NCBI GenBank assembly: GCA_016787045.1
Contig: JAEUVA010000012.1
Location: forward strand, 124,001 to 188,000
Direction: 5' to 3'
Length of the DNA: 64,000 nucleotides
Source: Chitinophagales bacterium
GTDB lineage: Bacteria; Bacteroidota; Bacteroidia; Chitinophagales; LD1
The notes under the pieces were generated by a model, which saw nothing but the letters and a program-made list of their open reading frames with translations, was not told the origin of the DNA and searched no databases. Shown here one piece after another: positions 42,654-52,600 of the stretch (positions within the stretch are counted from its first letter, which is position 1; each line of letters starts with the position of its first letter). A program made the position numbers and the translations under genes.

Positions 42654-44456
42654 TTACTTACCACCGCGCTTGCGGTCGTGTTCGTTGAGCAAGATTTTAC
42701 GTAGGCGAATGCTCTGCGGAGTCACTTCTACGTACTCATCTTCCTGTATGTATTCCATACATTCCTCCAAACTCATCTTCACGGGTGGAGGAAGGGTGGT
42801 TTTATCATCAGAGCCGGCAGCGCGGAAGTTCGTCAACTGTTTGGCAGCAACCAGGTTTATTACCAAGTCGCCATGTTTAGAGTTTTCGCCAATAATTTGG
42901 CCTTCGTAAATATCTACTCCGGGCTCTATAAAAAATATGCCGCGGTCTTTCAGTTTATCCATACTGTAAGCCGTTGCGCGACCCAATTCTTTGGCTATCA
43001 GCGTACCATTTAATCGGTTCGGAATATCTCCTTTAATAGGTTGAAACTCTTTGAAGCGGTGTGCCATTATGGCCTCACCTGCTGTGGAGTTTAAGATAAG
43101 CGTACGCAAACCAATAATACCTCGCGATGGAATTTCAAACTCTAAGTGCATCATATCGCCCTTTGGCTCCATAATCAGCATTTCGCCTTTGCGCTGCGTT
43201 ATCAACTCTATACACTTACCGGCTACTCCTTCCGGAGCATCAATGGTGAGTATCTCTACCGGTTCGCATTTTTGCCCATTTATTTCTTTAGTAATTACAC
43301 GAGGGTTACCAATGCTCAATTCATATCCCTCTCTGCGCATGGTTTCTATGAGTACCGAAAGGTGTAATATACCACGGCCAAATACTCTAAACGTATCGGC
43401 ACTTTCTGTTTCTTCTACCCGCAGTGCAAGGTTTTTTTCTAACTCTTTGAACAAGCGCTCACGAATTTTTTGTGACGTTACGTGCTTGCCTTCTTTACCA
43501 AAAAATGGTGAGGTGTTGGTAGTAAATACCATGCTCATAGTTGGCTCATCAATGTGTATTGGTGGAAGTGCCTCCGGATTTTCAAAATCGGCAATGGTAT
43601 CGCCAATTTCAAAACCTTCTATTCCTACTACGGCACAAATGTCGCCACATTCGGCTTTGTCTGCTTTTACTTTTCCTAATCCGCTAAATACATACAGTTC
43701 CTTTACTCTTGATTTTTGAATACGGCCATCGCGCTTAACCAAGCATACCGGCTGGTTGGCAGATATAGTGCCACGAGCTACACGACCAATGGCAATACGA
43801 CCTATGTACGTGGAATAGTCTAATGAGGTAACCTGCAATTGAACCGTGCCCTCTTTAACTTCAGGTGCCGGGATATGGCCAATGATGGTATCTAACAAAT
43901 ACACCACATCTTCTGCCGGATGGCGCCAGTCGCCACTCATCCAACCACGCTTGGCAGCACCGTAAACGGTCGGGAAGTTAAGCTGATCTTCATCGGCTCC
44001 GAGCGCAAACATTAAATCAAAAACCGCTTCGTGCACTTCGTCAGGGCGGCAGTTTTCTTTATCTACTTTGTTAATTACCAAGATGGGCTTTTTGCCCAAA
44101 TTAATGGCTTTGGATAGCACGTAACGAGTTTGCGGCATGGGGCCTTCAAACGCATCTACCAATAAAAGTACTCCATCAGCCATGTTCAGTACGCGCTCTA
44201 CCTCGCCACCAAAATCTGCGTGGCCGGGGGTGTCAATAATGTTGATTTTAATGCCCTTATACTCAACCGATACGTTTTTGGCCAATATGGTAATGCCTCT
44301 TTCGCGCTCTAAGTCGTTGTTATCCAATATCAATTCACCGGTTTGCTGGTTCTCGCGAAACAGGGAGCACTGGTGCAAAATTTTATCTACTAAAGTGGTT
44401 TTACCGTGGTCAACGTGGGCAATAATGGCAATGTTGCGAAGGTTTTGATTACGCAT
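42654..44456 (-). CDS. typA: GTP-binding protein TypA/BipA
   Basis: 600 residues, normal length. Translational GTPase that binds the ribosome and is involved in 50S assembly and stress or low-temperature growth. G1 AHVDHGKTT (14-22), G2/G3 [12 protein letters not shown] and [15 protein letters not shown]4 NKVD, then the EF-G-like domains and the TypA-specific C-terminus with [15 protein letters not shown]. An open frame extends upstream to 44549 but ATG 44456 ([11 protein letters not shown]) is the family start. Promoter box TATATTCG at 44523. Confidence 0.97.
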   Translation of the reverse strand: MRNQNLRNIAIIAHVDHGKTTLVDKILHQCSLFRENQQTGELILDNNDLERERGITILAKNVSVEYKGIKINIIDTPGHADFGGEVERVLNMADGVLLLVDAFEGPMPQTRYVLSKAINLGKKPILVINKVDKENCRPDEVHEAVFDLMFALGADEDQLNFPTVYGAAKRGWMSGDWRHPAEDVVYLLDTIIGHIPAPEVKEGTVQLQVTSLDYSTYIGRIAIGRVARGTISANQPVCLVKRDGRIQKSRVKELYVFSGLGKVKADKAECGDICAVVGIEGFEIGDTIADFENPEALPPIHIDEPTMSMVFTTNTSPFFGKEGKHVTSQKIRERLFKELEKNLALRVEETESADTFRVFGRGILHLSVLIETMRREGYELSIGNPRVITKEINGQKCEPVEILTIDAPEGVAGKCIELITQRKGEMLIMEPKGDMMHLEFEIPSRGIIGLRTLILNSTAGEAIMAHRFKEFQPIKGDIPNRLNGTLIAKELGRATAYSMDKLKDRGIFFIEPGVDIYEGQIIGENSKHGDLVINLVAAKQLTNFRAAGSDDKTTLPPPVKMSLEECMEYIQEDEYVEVTPQSIRLRKILLNEHDRKRGGK

Positions 44457-44522
44457 AAAAAGTGGGGGATGGTTAAAAGTGGCGTTGGAAAAGAAAATAC
44501 AGTTAATAATGAAAAACGGGCG

Positions 44523-44530
44523 CGAATATA
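44523..44530 (-). promoter_or_regulatory. -7 box for typA (TATATTCG)
   Basis: TATATTCG on the reverse strand, about 66 bases before the typA start; identical to the octamer before asnS. The divergent tsaB promoter is 50 bases away. Confidence 0.4.
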
Positions 44531-44559
44531 AGAGGATACATGAAAGCATACCTTATGTT

Positions 44560-44588
44560 TTTGAAAACAAAGGGAAGCATTAGGTTTG
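44560..44588 (+). promoter_or_regulatory. Promoter for tsaB (TTTG-N17-TAGGTTTG)
   Basis: TTTG at 44560-44563, 17 bases, then a perfect -7 box TAGGTTTG at 44581-44588. Ends 4 bases before the tsaB ATG (CACA between), so the transcript should be nearly leaderless. Confidence 0.65.
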
Positions 44589-44592
44589 CACA

Positions 44593-45255
44593 ATGGCTTT
44601 GCTCTTGTGTATAGACACCTCTTCTCCCGTATGCTCGGTTGCTTTGGCAAACGGCACTCGCTTGGTATCGCTACACGAAACTACCGAACACAATGCCCAT
44701 GCCCGGTTATTAACTACGCTTATCCAAGCATGTGTAGCAGATGCGGGAATAGCTCTGAACGAGATAGATGCCATAGCCGTGAATACCGGCCCCGGCTCAT
44801 TTACCGGTTTGCGCATTGGGGTTTCTACCGCTAAAGGCATTGCCTATGCACTCAAAAAACCGGTTATAGCGATTTCTTCCCTACAGGCATTGGCCTACGG
44901 AATTTCCAGCCAAAACAATGCACCGTTTTATTTACCACTTGTTGATGCCCGCCATGGTAAAGTTTATGCGGCTCTATATGATGCCGAAATGATGGCCATT
45001 TCCTCTCCCACATTATTACATGTAGATATGCTTGAAAAAAATAATTTTTTAAATAGAGCAGGAACGCTGGCCGGTGGCACTGGCAGTAATAGCGCCCAAC
45101 ACATATTGAATGAAAAAAACATAGAAGTAATTCCTTCGCTTTTAGCTACTGCACAGCAACTTATAGAGCCGGCAGAGCGCTTATGGCATAGCTCCACTTT
45201 TGCAGATCTTGCATTTTTTGAGCCCGAGTACGTTCAGGAATTTGGCAATAAGTAG
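44593..45255 (+). CDS. tsaB: tRNA threonylcarbamoyladenosine biosynthesis protein TsaB
   Basis: 220 residues. TsaB (YeaZ) is the scaffold partner of TsaD in the t6A modification of tRNAs that read ANN codons. ASKHA fold: LLLCIDTSSPVCSVAL at the N-terminus and AVNTGPGSFTGLRIGVSTAKG with the RIG motif. Length matches the family. ATG 44593 is fixed by the promoter box 4 bases upstream. Divergent from typA. Confidence 0.94.
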   Translation: MALLLCIDTSSPVCSVALANGTRLVSLHETTEHNAHARLLTTLIQACVADAGIALNEIDAIAVNTGPGSFTGLRIGVSTAKGIAYALKKPVIAISSLQALAYGISSQNNAPFYLPLVDARHGKVYAALYDAEMMAISSPTLLHVDMLEKNNFLNRAGTLAGGTGSNSAQHILNEKNIEVIPSLLATAQQLIEPAERLWHSSTFADLAFFEPEYVQEFGNK

Positions 45256-45357
45256 GTTGGTATGCTAATTGTTTTGAATGTTATTAAAATACGATTAACG
45301 GCAATAAAATAAGCGTACAAATTAATATATTTACATCCAACTAAAACCAAAACAATT

Positions 45358-45705
45358 ATGGCAACAAAACCAACAAAACCACTCGTAATTACGAAAGAAA
45401 GTGGTGCAAAACTGACCGTTGACTATGGCGTACTGAAAAGAGCGCACCTTACACTTCGTGCCCTTTTTCATCCGTTGCGCAAGCAAATGGTAGAAATTAT
45501 GGAGCAAAAGCGTAAAGTAAACGTTACCGAAATTTACCACAAAATGAAACTGGAGCAGTCTGTTGCTTCTCAGCACTTGGCCATTCTTCGCAGAGCCGGT
45601 ATTGTAAAAACTACCCGCGATGGCAAGTTTATTTGGTACTCTACCAACAAAAAGCGTATTGAAGAAATCAACAACCTGATTCAGGATTTGGCTCAGGAAT
45701 CGTAG
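45358..45705 (+). CDS. ArsR-type winged-helix regulator 1
   Basis: 115 residues with a winged-helix HTH (RKQMVEIMEQKRKVNVTEIYHKMKLEQSVASQHLAILRRAGIV). The recognition-helix pattern QSVASQHLAILRRAG is typical of ArsR/SmtB. There is no cysteine at all, so metal or thiol sensing through Cys is excluded; another signal is likely. A TATATTTA box sits at 45326-45333, 24 bases before ATG. A terminator separates it from its paralogue. Confidence 0.85.
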   Translation: MATKPTKPLVITKESGAKLTVDYGVLKRAHLTLRALFHPLRKQMVEIMEQKRKVNVTEIYHKMKLEQSVASQHLAILRRAGIVKTTRDGKFIWYSTNKKRIEEINNLIQDLAQES

Positions 45706-45723
45706 ATCATTCAAACTTGATAT

Positions 45724-45762
45724 AAAAAATCCCGGTTGGCCTGTTCAATCGGGATTTTTTTA
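45724..45762 (+). terminator. Intrinsic terminator between the two regulators
   Basis: AAAAATCCCG (around 45725) and CGGGATTTTTTT (45750-45761) form a stem with a long T-run. Downstream regulator 2 starts 17 bases later with its own promoter-like box. Confidence 0.85.
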
Positions 45763-45778
45763 TGGGTAAAATTGCACA

Positions 45779-46072
45779 ATGGCCGAGGTAATACATCACC
45801 AACTTAAACAAGCATTAGCTACCATACATGCCATAGCGCATCCGGTGAGAGTAAAGATATTGGAGCATGTCCTTAAAAAACAACCCCTGCTTGCTCGGGA
45901 TATTTACAATACACTCCAGCTTTCGCCAGCCATTGCTTCACAGCAGCTGCGCATACTAAAAGATGCCGGCCTGCTTCGCTCTAAGCGCAGAGCCAAAGAA
46001 GTATGGTATGAGCCGAATATACCCAAACTAAAAAGGGTGTTACTTGCTGCCTACACTTATTGTGCAGATTGA
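45779..46072 (+). CDS. ArsR-type winged-helix regulator 2
   Basis: 97 residues, shorter paralogue of the gene upstream: HAIAHPVRVKILEHVLKKQP, then the recognition helix SPAIASQQLRILKDAG. One Cys only (near the C-terminus), so classic ArsR metal binding is unlikely. TAAAATTG, one mismatch from the -7 box, ends 4 bases before ATG; the CACAATGG around the start is the same as at tsaB. The rhodanese-like gene starts 35 bases after and may be its target (inference). Confidence 0.85.
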   Translation: MAEVIHHQLKQALATIHAIAHPVRVKILEHVLKKQPLLARDIYNTLQLSPAIASQQLRILKDAGLLRSKRRAKEVWYEPNIPKLKRVLLAAYTYCAD

Positions 46073-46086
46073 ATGGCTTTAAGAAT

Positions 46087-46094
46087 TATTTTCG
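46087..46094 (+). promoter_or_regulatory. -7 box TATTTTCG for the rhodanese-like gene
   Basis: One mismatch from TAnnTTTG, 13 bases before ATG 46108. Supports that start over the in-frame ATG at 46060. Confidence 0.4.
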
Positions 46095-46107
46095 CCCCGT
46101 TTTAATT

Positions 46108-46761
46108 ATGCAAGCATTATCAATAACCGCATTCAGAGATTTGGCTCAAACCGATGCCATTGTATTAGATACCAGAGCAACAGAGCAGGTGCTTTCGGGG
46201 ACTATAAAGGGTGCTGTGGTAGTTCCCTTTTCCGAAAATTTTATTGCTGACCTTCAAAGTGCAGTTTCTCCTCAAACGCTAATCGTTATTGCTGATGAGT
46301 CAAACAGAACAGCGGTGCTAAAGCAGCTGAAAAACTCAGGCACTTTTGAGGTGTCCGGTTATTTAGATGCTACATTTCAAGATTGGCAAAATGGCGGATT
46401 TGAAACTGACTTCATTATTGCTATTGAACCGGATGAGTTTGCCATGGATTATCAATATGATGAATTTGTATTAGCTGATTTGCGAACTAAAGAGGAATAT
46501 GATCAGGAACACATAGAAGATGCTGTTAACATATCTTTGGCTGATTTGGAAACACTTCTTGCCGAGTTAGACGAAGAAGAAACTTACTATTTATACGCTG
46601 ACACAGCAGACGCTGCGCTTACGGCCGGCTCGCTTTTTAAACAAGCGGAGTTTGAGCGAGTAAGAGTAGTACTGGCCTCGTTTGAGGACATCAAAAAACA
46701 AAACATCCCGCTCTTTACGCAAAAGAAAAAAGACAACAAATCGGGGTTTAGCACAAATTGA
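46108..46761 (+). CDS. Tandem rhodanese-like protein lacking all cysteines
   Basis: 217 residues. Two rhodanese folds: VLDTRATEQVLSGTIKGAV (1st) and LADLRTKEEYDQEHIEDAVNI (2nd). The order and linker (FEVSGYLDATFQDWQNGGFE) resemble the C-terminal part of metallo-beta-lactamase/persulfide dioxygenase proteins, but no metallo-beta-lactamase domain is present. The protein has no cysteine: the catalytic position reads ADESNR in domain 1 and ADTADA in domain 2, so sulfur transfer is impossible. Likely a binding or regulatory relic. Sits 35 bases after an ArsR regulator and 12 bases before glpD. Confidence 0.85.
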   Translation: MQALSITAFRDLAQTDAIVLDTRATEQVLSGTIKGAVVVPFSENFIADLQSAVSPQTLIVIADESNRTAVLKQLKNSGTFEVSGYLDATFQDWQNGGFETDFIIAIEPDEFAMDYQYDEFVLADLRTKEEYDQEHIEDAVNISLADLETLLAELDEEETYYLYADTADAALTAGSLFKQAEFERVRVVLASFEDIKKQNIPLFTQKKKDNKSGFSTN

Positions 46762-46773
46762 TACAAAAGGTAA

Positions 46774-48408
46774 ATGTTGTTTTCCAACCTAAACAGAAAA
46801 TCATTTTTTGAGCAGCTTGGCTCGCAGCAGTTTGATTTGCTGGTGATTGGTGGCGGCATAACCGGTTGCGGTATTGCCTTAGATGCTGCACTAAAAGGCA
46901 TGAAAGTAGCCCTTGTAGAAAAAAATGATTTTGCTTTTGGCACCAGTTCGCGCTCTACCAAACTGATCCATGGTGGCTTGCGCTACCTTAAACAACTAGA
47001 GTTAAAATTAGTGCGCGATGTAGGCACAGAACGGGCAGTAGTACATCGCAACGCGCGCCATCTTGTGATTCCCGAAAAAATGCTTCTCCCTATTGTGCAA
47101 GCAGGCACGTTGGGTGAGCTATCTACCTCTGCTGCCTTACTGGTTTATGATTTACTCGCAGGCGTAAAACGCAGCGAGTGGCGTACTATGCTTAATAAGC
47201 ATGAAACGCTAAAAGCCGAGCCACTACTGGCCGGTGAAAAACTACTGGGTGGTGGCATGTACTTTGAATACCGCACTGACGACTCACGACTTACCATTGA
47301 AATTGCTAAAAAAGCTGCAGAGCAGGGCGCTTTGCTGCTCAACTATATACAAGCAGAAGATTTTATATACGAAAATGGTAAAGTGTGTGGAGCAAAAGTT
47401 AAAGACCAGCACACCGCACAACAGTGCCAAATACGGGCCAGTACCGTGGTAAATGCCTGTGGCCCGTGGGTAGATTTGTTGCGCAAAAAAGATAATTCGC
47501 TCAAAGGCAAGCGGCTGCAGTTAACCAAAGGAGTACATATTGTGTTTGCACATAGTAAGTTACCAATACAGCAAGCCGTTTACTTTGATGTAAGCGATGG
47601 CCGAATGATTTTTGCCATACCACGTGGCGGAGTTACTTACGTGGGCACTACTGATACGGTTTACAACCAAGAAATTGACCATCCGGTATGCACAAAAGAC
47701 GATGTGGAATACTTACTATCCGCTACCAACAAAATGTTTCCCTCGGTTAAACTAAATGCAAACGATATTGAGTCAAGTTGGGCGGGCTTGCGTCCGTTGA
47801 TTCATGAAGATGGTAAATCGCCTTCTGAGCTTTCGCGCAAAGATGAGGTTATTGTGTCTGAAAATGGGTTGATTTCAATAGCCGGTGGCAAGCTGACCGG
47901 CTATCGTCTTATGGCGCAAAAAACGGTAGCCATAGTACAACAACAATTAGGAAAAAACTTTGATAACACTTCTACCAAAGGAGTGCAGCTTTCGGGTGGT
48001 CAGTTTAATAGCGAAGAGCACTTTCAGCACGAAAAAGTGAAAATGGCAGACCGTGCAAAATCGTTGGGCATCAGCCAGCATGTTGCCGAAGAATGGTTTT
48101 ACCGATATGGCAGCAATATGCCGGTGTTACTGCAAAATGCAGAGCAATTATTGGGTAACCACTCCGCCTCAGACACCATCCATTTAGCAGAGTGGCAGTA
48201 TGCCGTAGAACACGAAATGGTACTGCACCCGGCCGACTTTTTGGTGCGGAGAAGCGGAAAACTGTTTTTTCAACATCAGCCGTCTCAAATACTCATTTCT
48301 GCTTTGGTAGATTTTCTTGCACAAAAACTAAACTTAAACGAGCAGCAAAGCAGTATGATGCTCAACCAAACCTTAGCAGTGTATCAAGATGCTGTCTCCT
48401 TTAACTGA
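46774..48408 (+). CDS. glpD: Glycerol-3-phosphate dehydrogenase/oxidase (GlpD-type)
   Basis: 544 residues. FAD-dependent, membrane-associated enzyme that oxidises sn-glycerol-3-phosphate to DHAP and passes electrons to quinone. FAD motif DLLVIGGGITGCGIALDAA; substrate-domain stretch TSSRSTKLIHGGLRYL; VNACGPWVD; LRPLIHEDGKSPS; IAGGKLTGYR. C-terminal DAO_C domain present. Starts 12 bases after the rhodanese-like gene, so probably cotranscribed. No other glp gene in the window. Confidence 0.95.
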   Translation: MLFSNLNRKSFFEQLGSQQFDLLVIGGGITGCGIALDAALKGMKVALVEKNDFAFGTSSRSTKLIHGGLRYLKQLELKLVRDVGTERAVVHRNARHLVIPEKMLLPIVQAGTLGELSTSAALLVYDLLAGVKRSEWRTMLNKHETLKAEPLLAGEKLLGGGMYFEYRTDDSRLTIEIAKKAAEQGALLLNYIQAEDFIYENGKVCGAKVKDQHTAQQCQIRASTVVNACGPWVDLLRKKDNSLKGKRLQLTKGVHIVFAHSKLPIQQAVYFDVSDGRMIFAIPRGGVTYVGTTDTVYNQEIDHPVCTKDDVEYLLSATNKMFPSVKLNANDIESSWAGLRPLIHEDGKSPSELSRKDEVIVSENGLISIAGGKLTGYRLMAQKTVAIVQQQLGKNFDNTSTKGVQLSGGQFNSEEHFQHEKVKMADRAKSLGISQHVAEEWFYRYGSNMPVLLQNAEQLLGNHSASDTIHLAEWQYAVEHEMVLHPADFLVRRSGKLFFQHQPSQILISALVDFLAQKLNLNEQQSSMMLNQTLAVYQDAVSFN

Positions 48409-48422
48409 TTCAACTATTTATT

Positions 48423-49415
48423 ATGAAATATCTGAAAATTGCCGCAATACTTTTCGTGTTAGTTACAGCCATTTTTTTACTGGCTCCTATTTTTATGCCT
48501 GCCAACTTTAAAGTGGAGAAAGAGTTAGTAATAGCCGCCAGCCCTGAGGTTGTTTTTGACCAAATCAATAGCTTTAAAAAGTGGGAAAACTGGAGCCCTT
48601 GGCTGCAACGCGATAGCACTATCACAAACGCTTATTCTGGCACAGAAAGTGGAGCTGGCAGCAAAATGACCTGGAAAAGCAACAAGAGCGGTGAAGGTGG
48701 AATGGAAATTATAGCTAGTGAAAGACCTGCATCTATAATCACAAAAGTAAACATTGGCGGATATAGCGAGTTCAACGGTACGTTTACCCTCACAGCCGTA
48801 GATTCCGGTACAAAAGTGGTGTGGGTCAACTCCGGAAACTCCGGCTACTTAGGGCGTTGGTTTCATTTGCTGGCCGATAAAGCCATTGGAGATGACCTGC
48901 AACAAGGGCTAATCAATTTAAGCAATTATATAAAGACTATACCCATGAACCTGCCCTACCGTTTAAGCGAGCTGGAAATGTCTGAAACAAATGAATTTAA
49001 TATCTATTATGTTACCGATTCATGCCCGCTAAATCAATTGGTAGAAAAACAAGCCCATTGCTATAAAGAGCTGAATGACTTTATGCTCAAAAACAAAATC
49101 GAATCTTTAGGTGCCCCTATAATGTTTTACCGCACCTGGTCACCACAAAAAGTAGTTTTTGAGGCAGCTGTGCCCGTACAAAATTTAAAAGTGGCAGTCA
49201 TTGGGAATATAAAATCACGAGTGGAAAAAGCCACGCAAGCAGTCAGCGTATCGTACTTTGGCGAATATGGTTACATCCCGTACGCCTACAACGCGGTGAT
49301 TGATTCTATTGCAGCGTATGGCTACTCCTTTACCGGACCTATATTTGAAGTGTATGTGAGCAACCCCACAGCCGATGCAGAGAAAGAGACCAAGTTGTTT
49401 TTTCCGGTAAAGTAG
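48423..49415 (+). CDS. SRPBCC/GyrI-like two-domain protein with N-terminal membrane segment
   Basis: 330 residues. Membrane segment or signal at residues ~5-25. Residues ~30-165 fit a START-like SRPBCC ligand-binding domain (VIAASPEVVFDQINSFKKWENWSP); residues ~190-330 fit a GyrI-like/effector-binding fold (PVQNLKVAVIGNI ... FGEYGYIPYAYNAVIDSIAAYG). Such proteins bind small hydrophobic molecules; the ligand is unknown. 14 bases after glpD. Confidence 0.82.
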   Translation: MKYLKIAAILFVLVTAIFLLAPIFMPANFKVEKELVIAASPEVVFDQINSFKKWENWSPWLQRDSTITNAYSGTESGAGSKMTWKSNKSGEGGMEIIASERPASIITKVNIGGYSEFNGTFTLTAVDSGTKVVWVNSGNSGYLGRWFHLLADKAIGDDLQQGLINLSNYIKTIPMNLPYRLSELEMSETNEFNIYYVTDSCPLNQLVEKQAHCYKELNDFMLKNKIESLGAPIMFYRTWSPQKVVFEAAVPVQNLKVAVIGNIKSRVEKATQAVSVSYFGEYGYIPYAYNAVIDSIAAYGYSFTGPIFEVYVSNPTADAEKETKLFFPVK

Positions 49416-49421
49416 ATACAG

Positions 49422-49451
49422 TTGTAAATACAACTATCACCACTATATTTG
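49422..49451 (+). promoter_or_regulatory. Promoter of the SAM riboswitch-metH transcript
   Basis: TTG at 49422-49424, 19 bases, then a perfect -7 box TATATTTG at 49444-49451. Transcription would start near 49458, just before the aptamer at 49472. Confidence 0.7.
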
Positions 49452-49471
49452 CGCTGCTCTTTGAAGAACTG

Positions 49472-49561
49472 CTTATCAAGAAAGACCGAGGGACAGGCCC
49501 GCTGACGTCTTGACAACCATCCGCTAAAAGCGAGAAAAGGTGCCAACTCCTGAAAGATAAG
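49472..49561 (+). ncRNA. SAM-I (S-box) riboswitch aptamer
   Basis: Starts CTTATC and ends GATAAG, which pair as P1. Inside, the conserved GAGGGACAGGCCC and GACGTCTTGACAACC, then AAAAGGTGCCAACTCC, in the right order for the S-box family. When S-adenosylmethionine binds, metH expression is expected to fall. The 85 bases after the aptamer have no strong terminator hairpin with T-run and no Shine-Dalgarno; a small AAGAA/TTCTT pairing next to P1 may be the switch, so the mode of control is uncertain. Confidence 0.92.
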
Positions 49562-49646
49562 AACGCCCATTCTTCTTTCCGCCCACTTTCTTGTAAGTAC
49601 AATTCAATAGCAAAACATATTGTTTAATTTCTCACTGTTTAATGCT

Positions 49647-52600
49647 ATGGCTGAACTTAAAAAACAACTTACCGAACTTTGTAACGAACGCATACTTGTG
49701 TTGGATGGTGCTATGGGCACTATGATTCAGCGCTATACGCTCACTGAAAATGATTTTCGCGGCAGTGACTTTAAAGACCATTCACATGACCTAAAGGGCA
49801 ATAACGATTTGTTGAATATCACCAGGCCCGATATTATTGAGCAAATTCACTTAGAATACTTACTAGCCGGTGCTGATATTATTGAAACCAATACCTTTAG
49901 TGGCACATGGATAGCCCAAGCCGATTACAAATTAGAAAATGAGGCCTACAGAATAAATTACGAAGGAGCGCGATTAGCTAAAAAAGCAATTCATGCTTTT
50001 CATCAAAATACAGCAACCAAAACTCCAAAATTTGTAGCCGGTGCCCTTGGCCCAACCAACCGAACCGCCTCCATTTCACCTGATGTAAATAATCCAGGGT
50101 TTCGCGCCATTTCGTTTGATGAGTTGGTCAATGCCTACACCGAACAAACCCGAGGGTTAATAGATGGCGGAGCAGACATATTATTGGTAGAAACTATATT
50201 TGATACACTCAACGCCAAAGCGGCTCTTTTCGCCATTGATTTAGTTCAAAGAGAAAAAGGAACTGATCTGCCTATCATGATTTCGGGCACCATTACCGAT
50301 GCCAGCGGCAGAACGCTGAGCGGACAAACACCCGAAGCGTTTTACACTTCGGTGGCACACGTAAAGCCGTTTAGTGTTGGCCTAAACTGTGCGCTGGGCG
50401 CAAAAGATATGCGCCCGCACATGGAAGCCATTTCTAAAACTGCCATTTGTTTTACCAGTGCGTACCCCAATGCCGGTCTGCCAAATGCATTTGGCGGCTA
50501 TGACGAAACACCGGAAATGATGGGCGAAGCGCTGGCCGATTTTGTAAAGAGCGGTTTTGTAAACATCATAGGCGGGTGCTGCGGCACTACGCCCGAACAC
50601 ATCAAAGTATTTGCAGATGTAGCTAAGAAATTTCCTCCACGAAAAATACCTCAGCCATTTCACTTTACCCGGCTTAGTGGTTTAGAACCGGTAGAAATTC
50701 GCCCGGATTCAAATTTTGTAAACGTAGGTGAGCGAACCAACGTAACCGGCTCTAAAGCATTTTTAAAACTGATAAAAGAGGAGCGCTTTGAGGAAGCTCT
50801 ATCCGTAGCCCGCGAGCAGGTAGAGGGTGGCGCGCAGGTGATAGATGTAAACATGGACGAAGGAATGATTGATGGCAAAGAAGCGATGATGAAGTTTCTT
50901 CACCTTATAGCCAGCGAACCGGATATTGCGAGGGTGCCGGTGATGATTGATTCCAGTAAGTGGGAAATAATTGAGGCGGGGTTGAAGTGCATACAAGGAA
51001 AAGGAATTGTGAACTCTATTTCGTTGAAAGGTGGTGAAGAAGAATTTATTCGTCAAGCTAACTTAGTAAAAGAGTACGGTGCTGCGGTTATAGTAATGGC
51101 TTTTGATGAAGTAGGGCAAGCAGATAGCTACGAACGAAGAATTGAAATATGTGAGCGCGCCTATAAAATCCTGACACAACAAGTTGGCTTTCCTCCCGAA
51201 GATATAATTTTTGACCCTAATATATTTCCGGTAGGTACAGGCATGGAAGAGCACCGCAAAAATGCGATTGACTTTTTCCGCGCTACTAAATGGATTAAAG
51301 AAAACCTGCCTCATGCACACGTGAGTGGTGGAGTAAGTAATGTGTCGTTCTCGTTTAGAGGAAACAATACTGTGCGCGAAGCCATGCACTCTGCTTTTTT
51401 ATATCACGGCATACAACACGGCATGGACATGGGCATTGTGAACCCCAGCATGTTAGAAGTGTATGACGATATACCCAAAGATTTGCTGGAACACATAGAA
51501 GATGTGCTGCTCGACCGCAGAGACGATGCTACCGAGCGGCTGCTTAATTTTGCAGAAACCGTGAAGCAAAAAGGGAAAAAAGAAAGTGGAGATGAACTAC
51601 TTTGGAGAAACGGAACCATAGAAGAACGCCTCTCGCATTCTTTAGTGAAAGGGATAACAGATTTTATAGAACAAGACACCTTAGAGGCATTAGAAAAATA
51701 CAAGCGCCCACTCTATGTAATTGAAGGGCCACTGATGGCGGGTATGAATGTAGTGGGCGATTTGTTTGGCAGCGGAAAAATGTTTTTACCTCAGGTGGTA
51801 AAGAGTGCGCGGGTAATGAAAAAATCGGTAGCCGTTCTGCAACCCTACCTGGAAAAAGAAAAAGCTGAAAACAAAGATGCCAAGCAAAATGGCCGAGTGT
51901 TGTTAGCCACTGTAAAAGGCGATGTGCACGATATTGGCAAAAATATTGTTGGTGTGGTGTTGGCCTGCAACAATTATGTGATTGAAGACATGGGAGTGAT
52001 GGTACCAGCCGATAAAATTTTGCAACGGGCTAAAGAAATTAATGCAGACATCATTGGTTTAAGTGGATTGATTACCCCATCGCTGGATGAGATGGTACAC
52101 GTAGCTGCTGAAATGGAACGGCTCGGATTTAATAAACCGTTGCTTATAGGTGGGGCTACTACTTCTAAGTTACACACCGCAGTAAAAATTGCTCCGGCAT
52201 ATTCGGGTGATGTGATACATGTGTTAGATGCTAGTAAAAGCGTAACCGTGGCCAGTTCACTGTTGAGCGATGATCAAAAAGAAAAGTTTTCGGCTGATGT
52301 GAAAGCTGAGTATGTAGAAATGCGTGAGGTGCACGCCAATCGCAAAAGCGATGTGGAGTATGTAACTTTAGAGGAAGCGAGAGCAAACAAGCTGCAAATA
52401 GATTGGAGCAAAGAGAAAATTGTAAAACCTAATTTTATAGGAATAAAATCATTTGATGATTACTCATTGGAAGAATTGGCACAATACATTGACTGGTCAC
52501 CTTTCTTTTCTACCTGGGAAATGAGCGGAACATATCCGAGAATATTTGAAAGCAACAAATATGGTACCGAGGCCAAAAAACTTTTTGAGGATGCACAAGC

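Noticed and set aside
43051..43719. Forward open frame of 222 codons opposite typA
   Set aside because: Ser/Pro-rich antisense shadow of a certain housekeeping gene.
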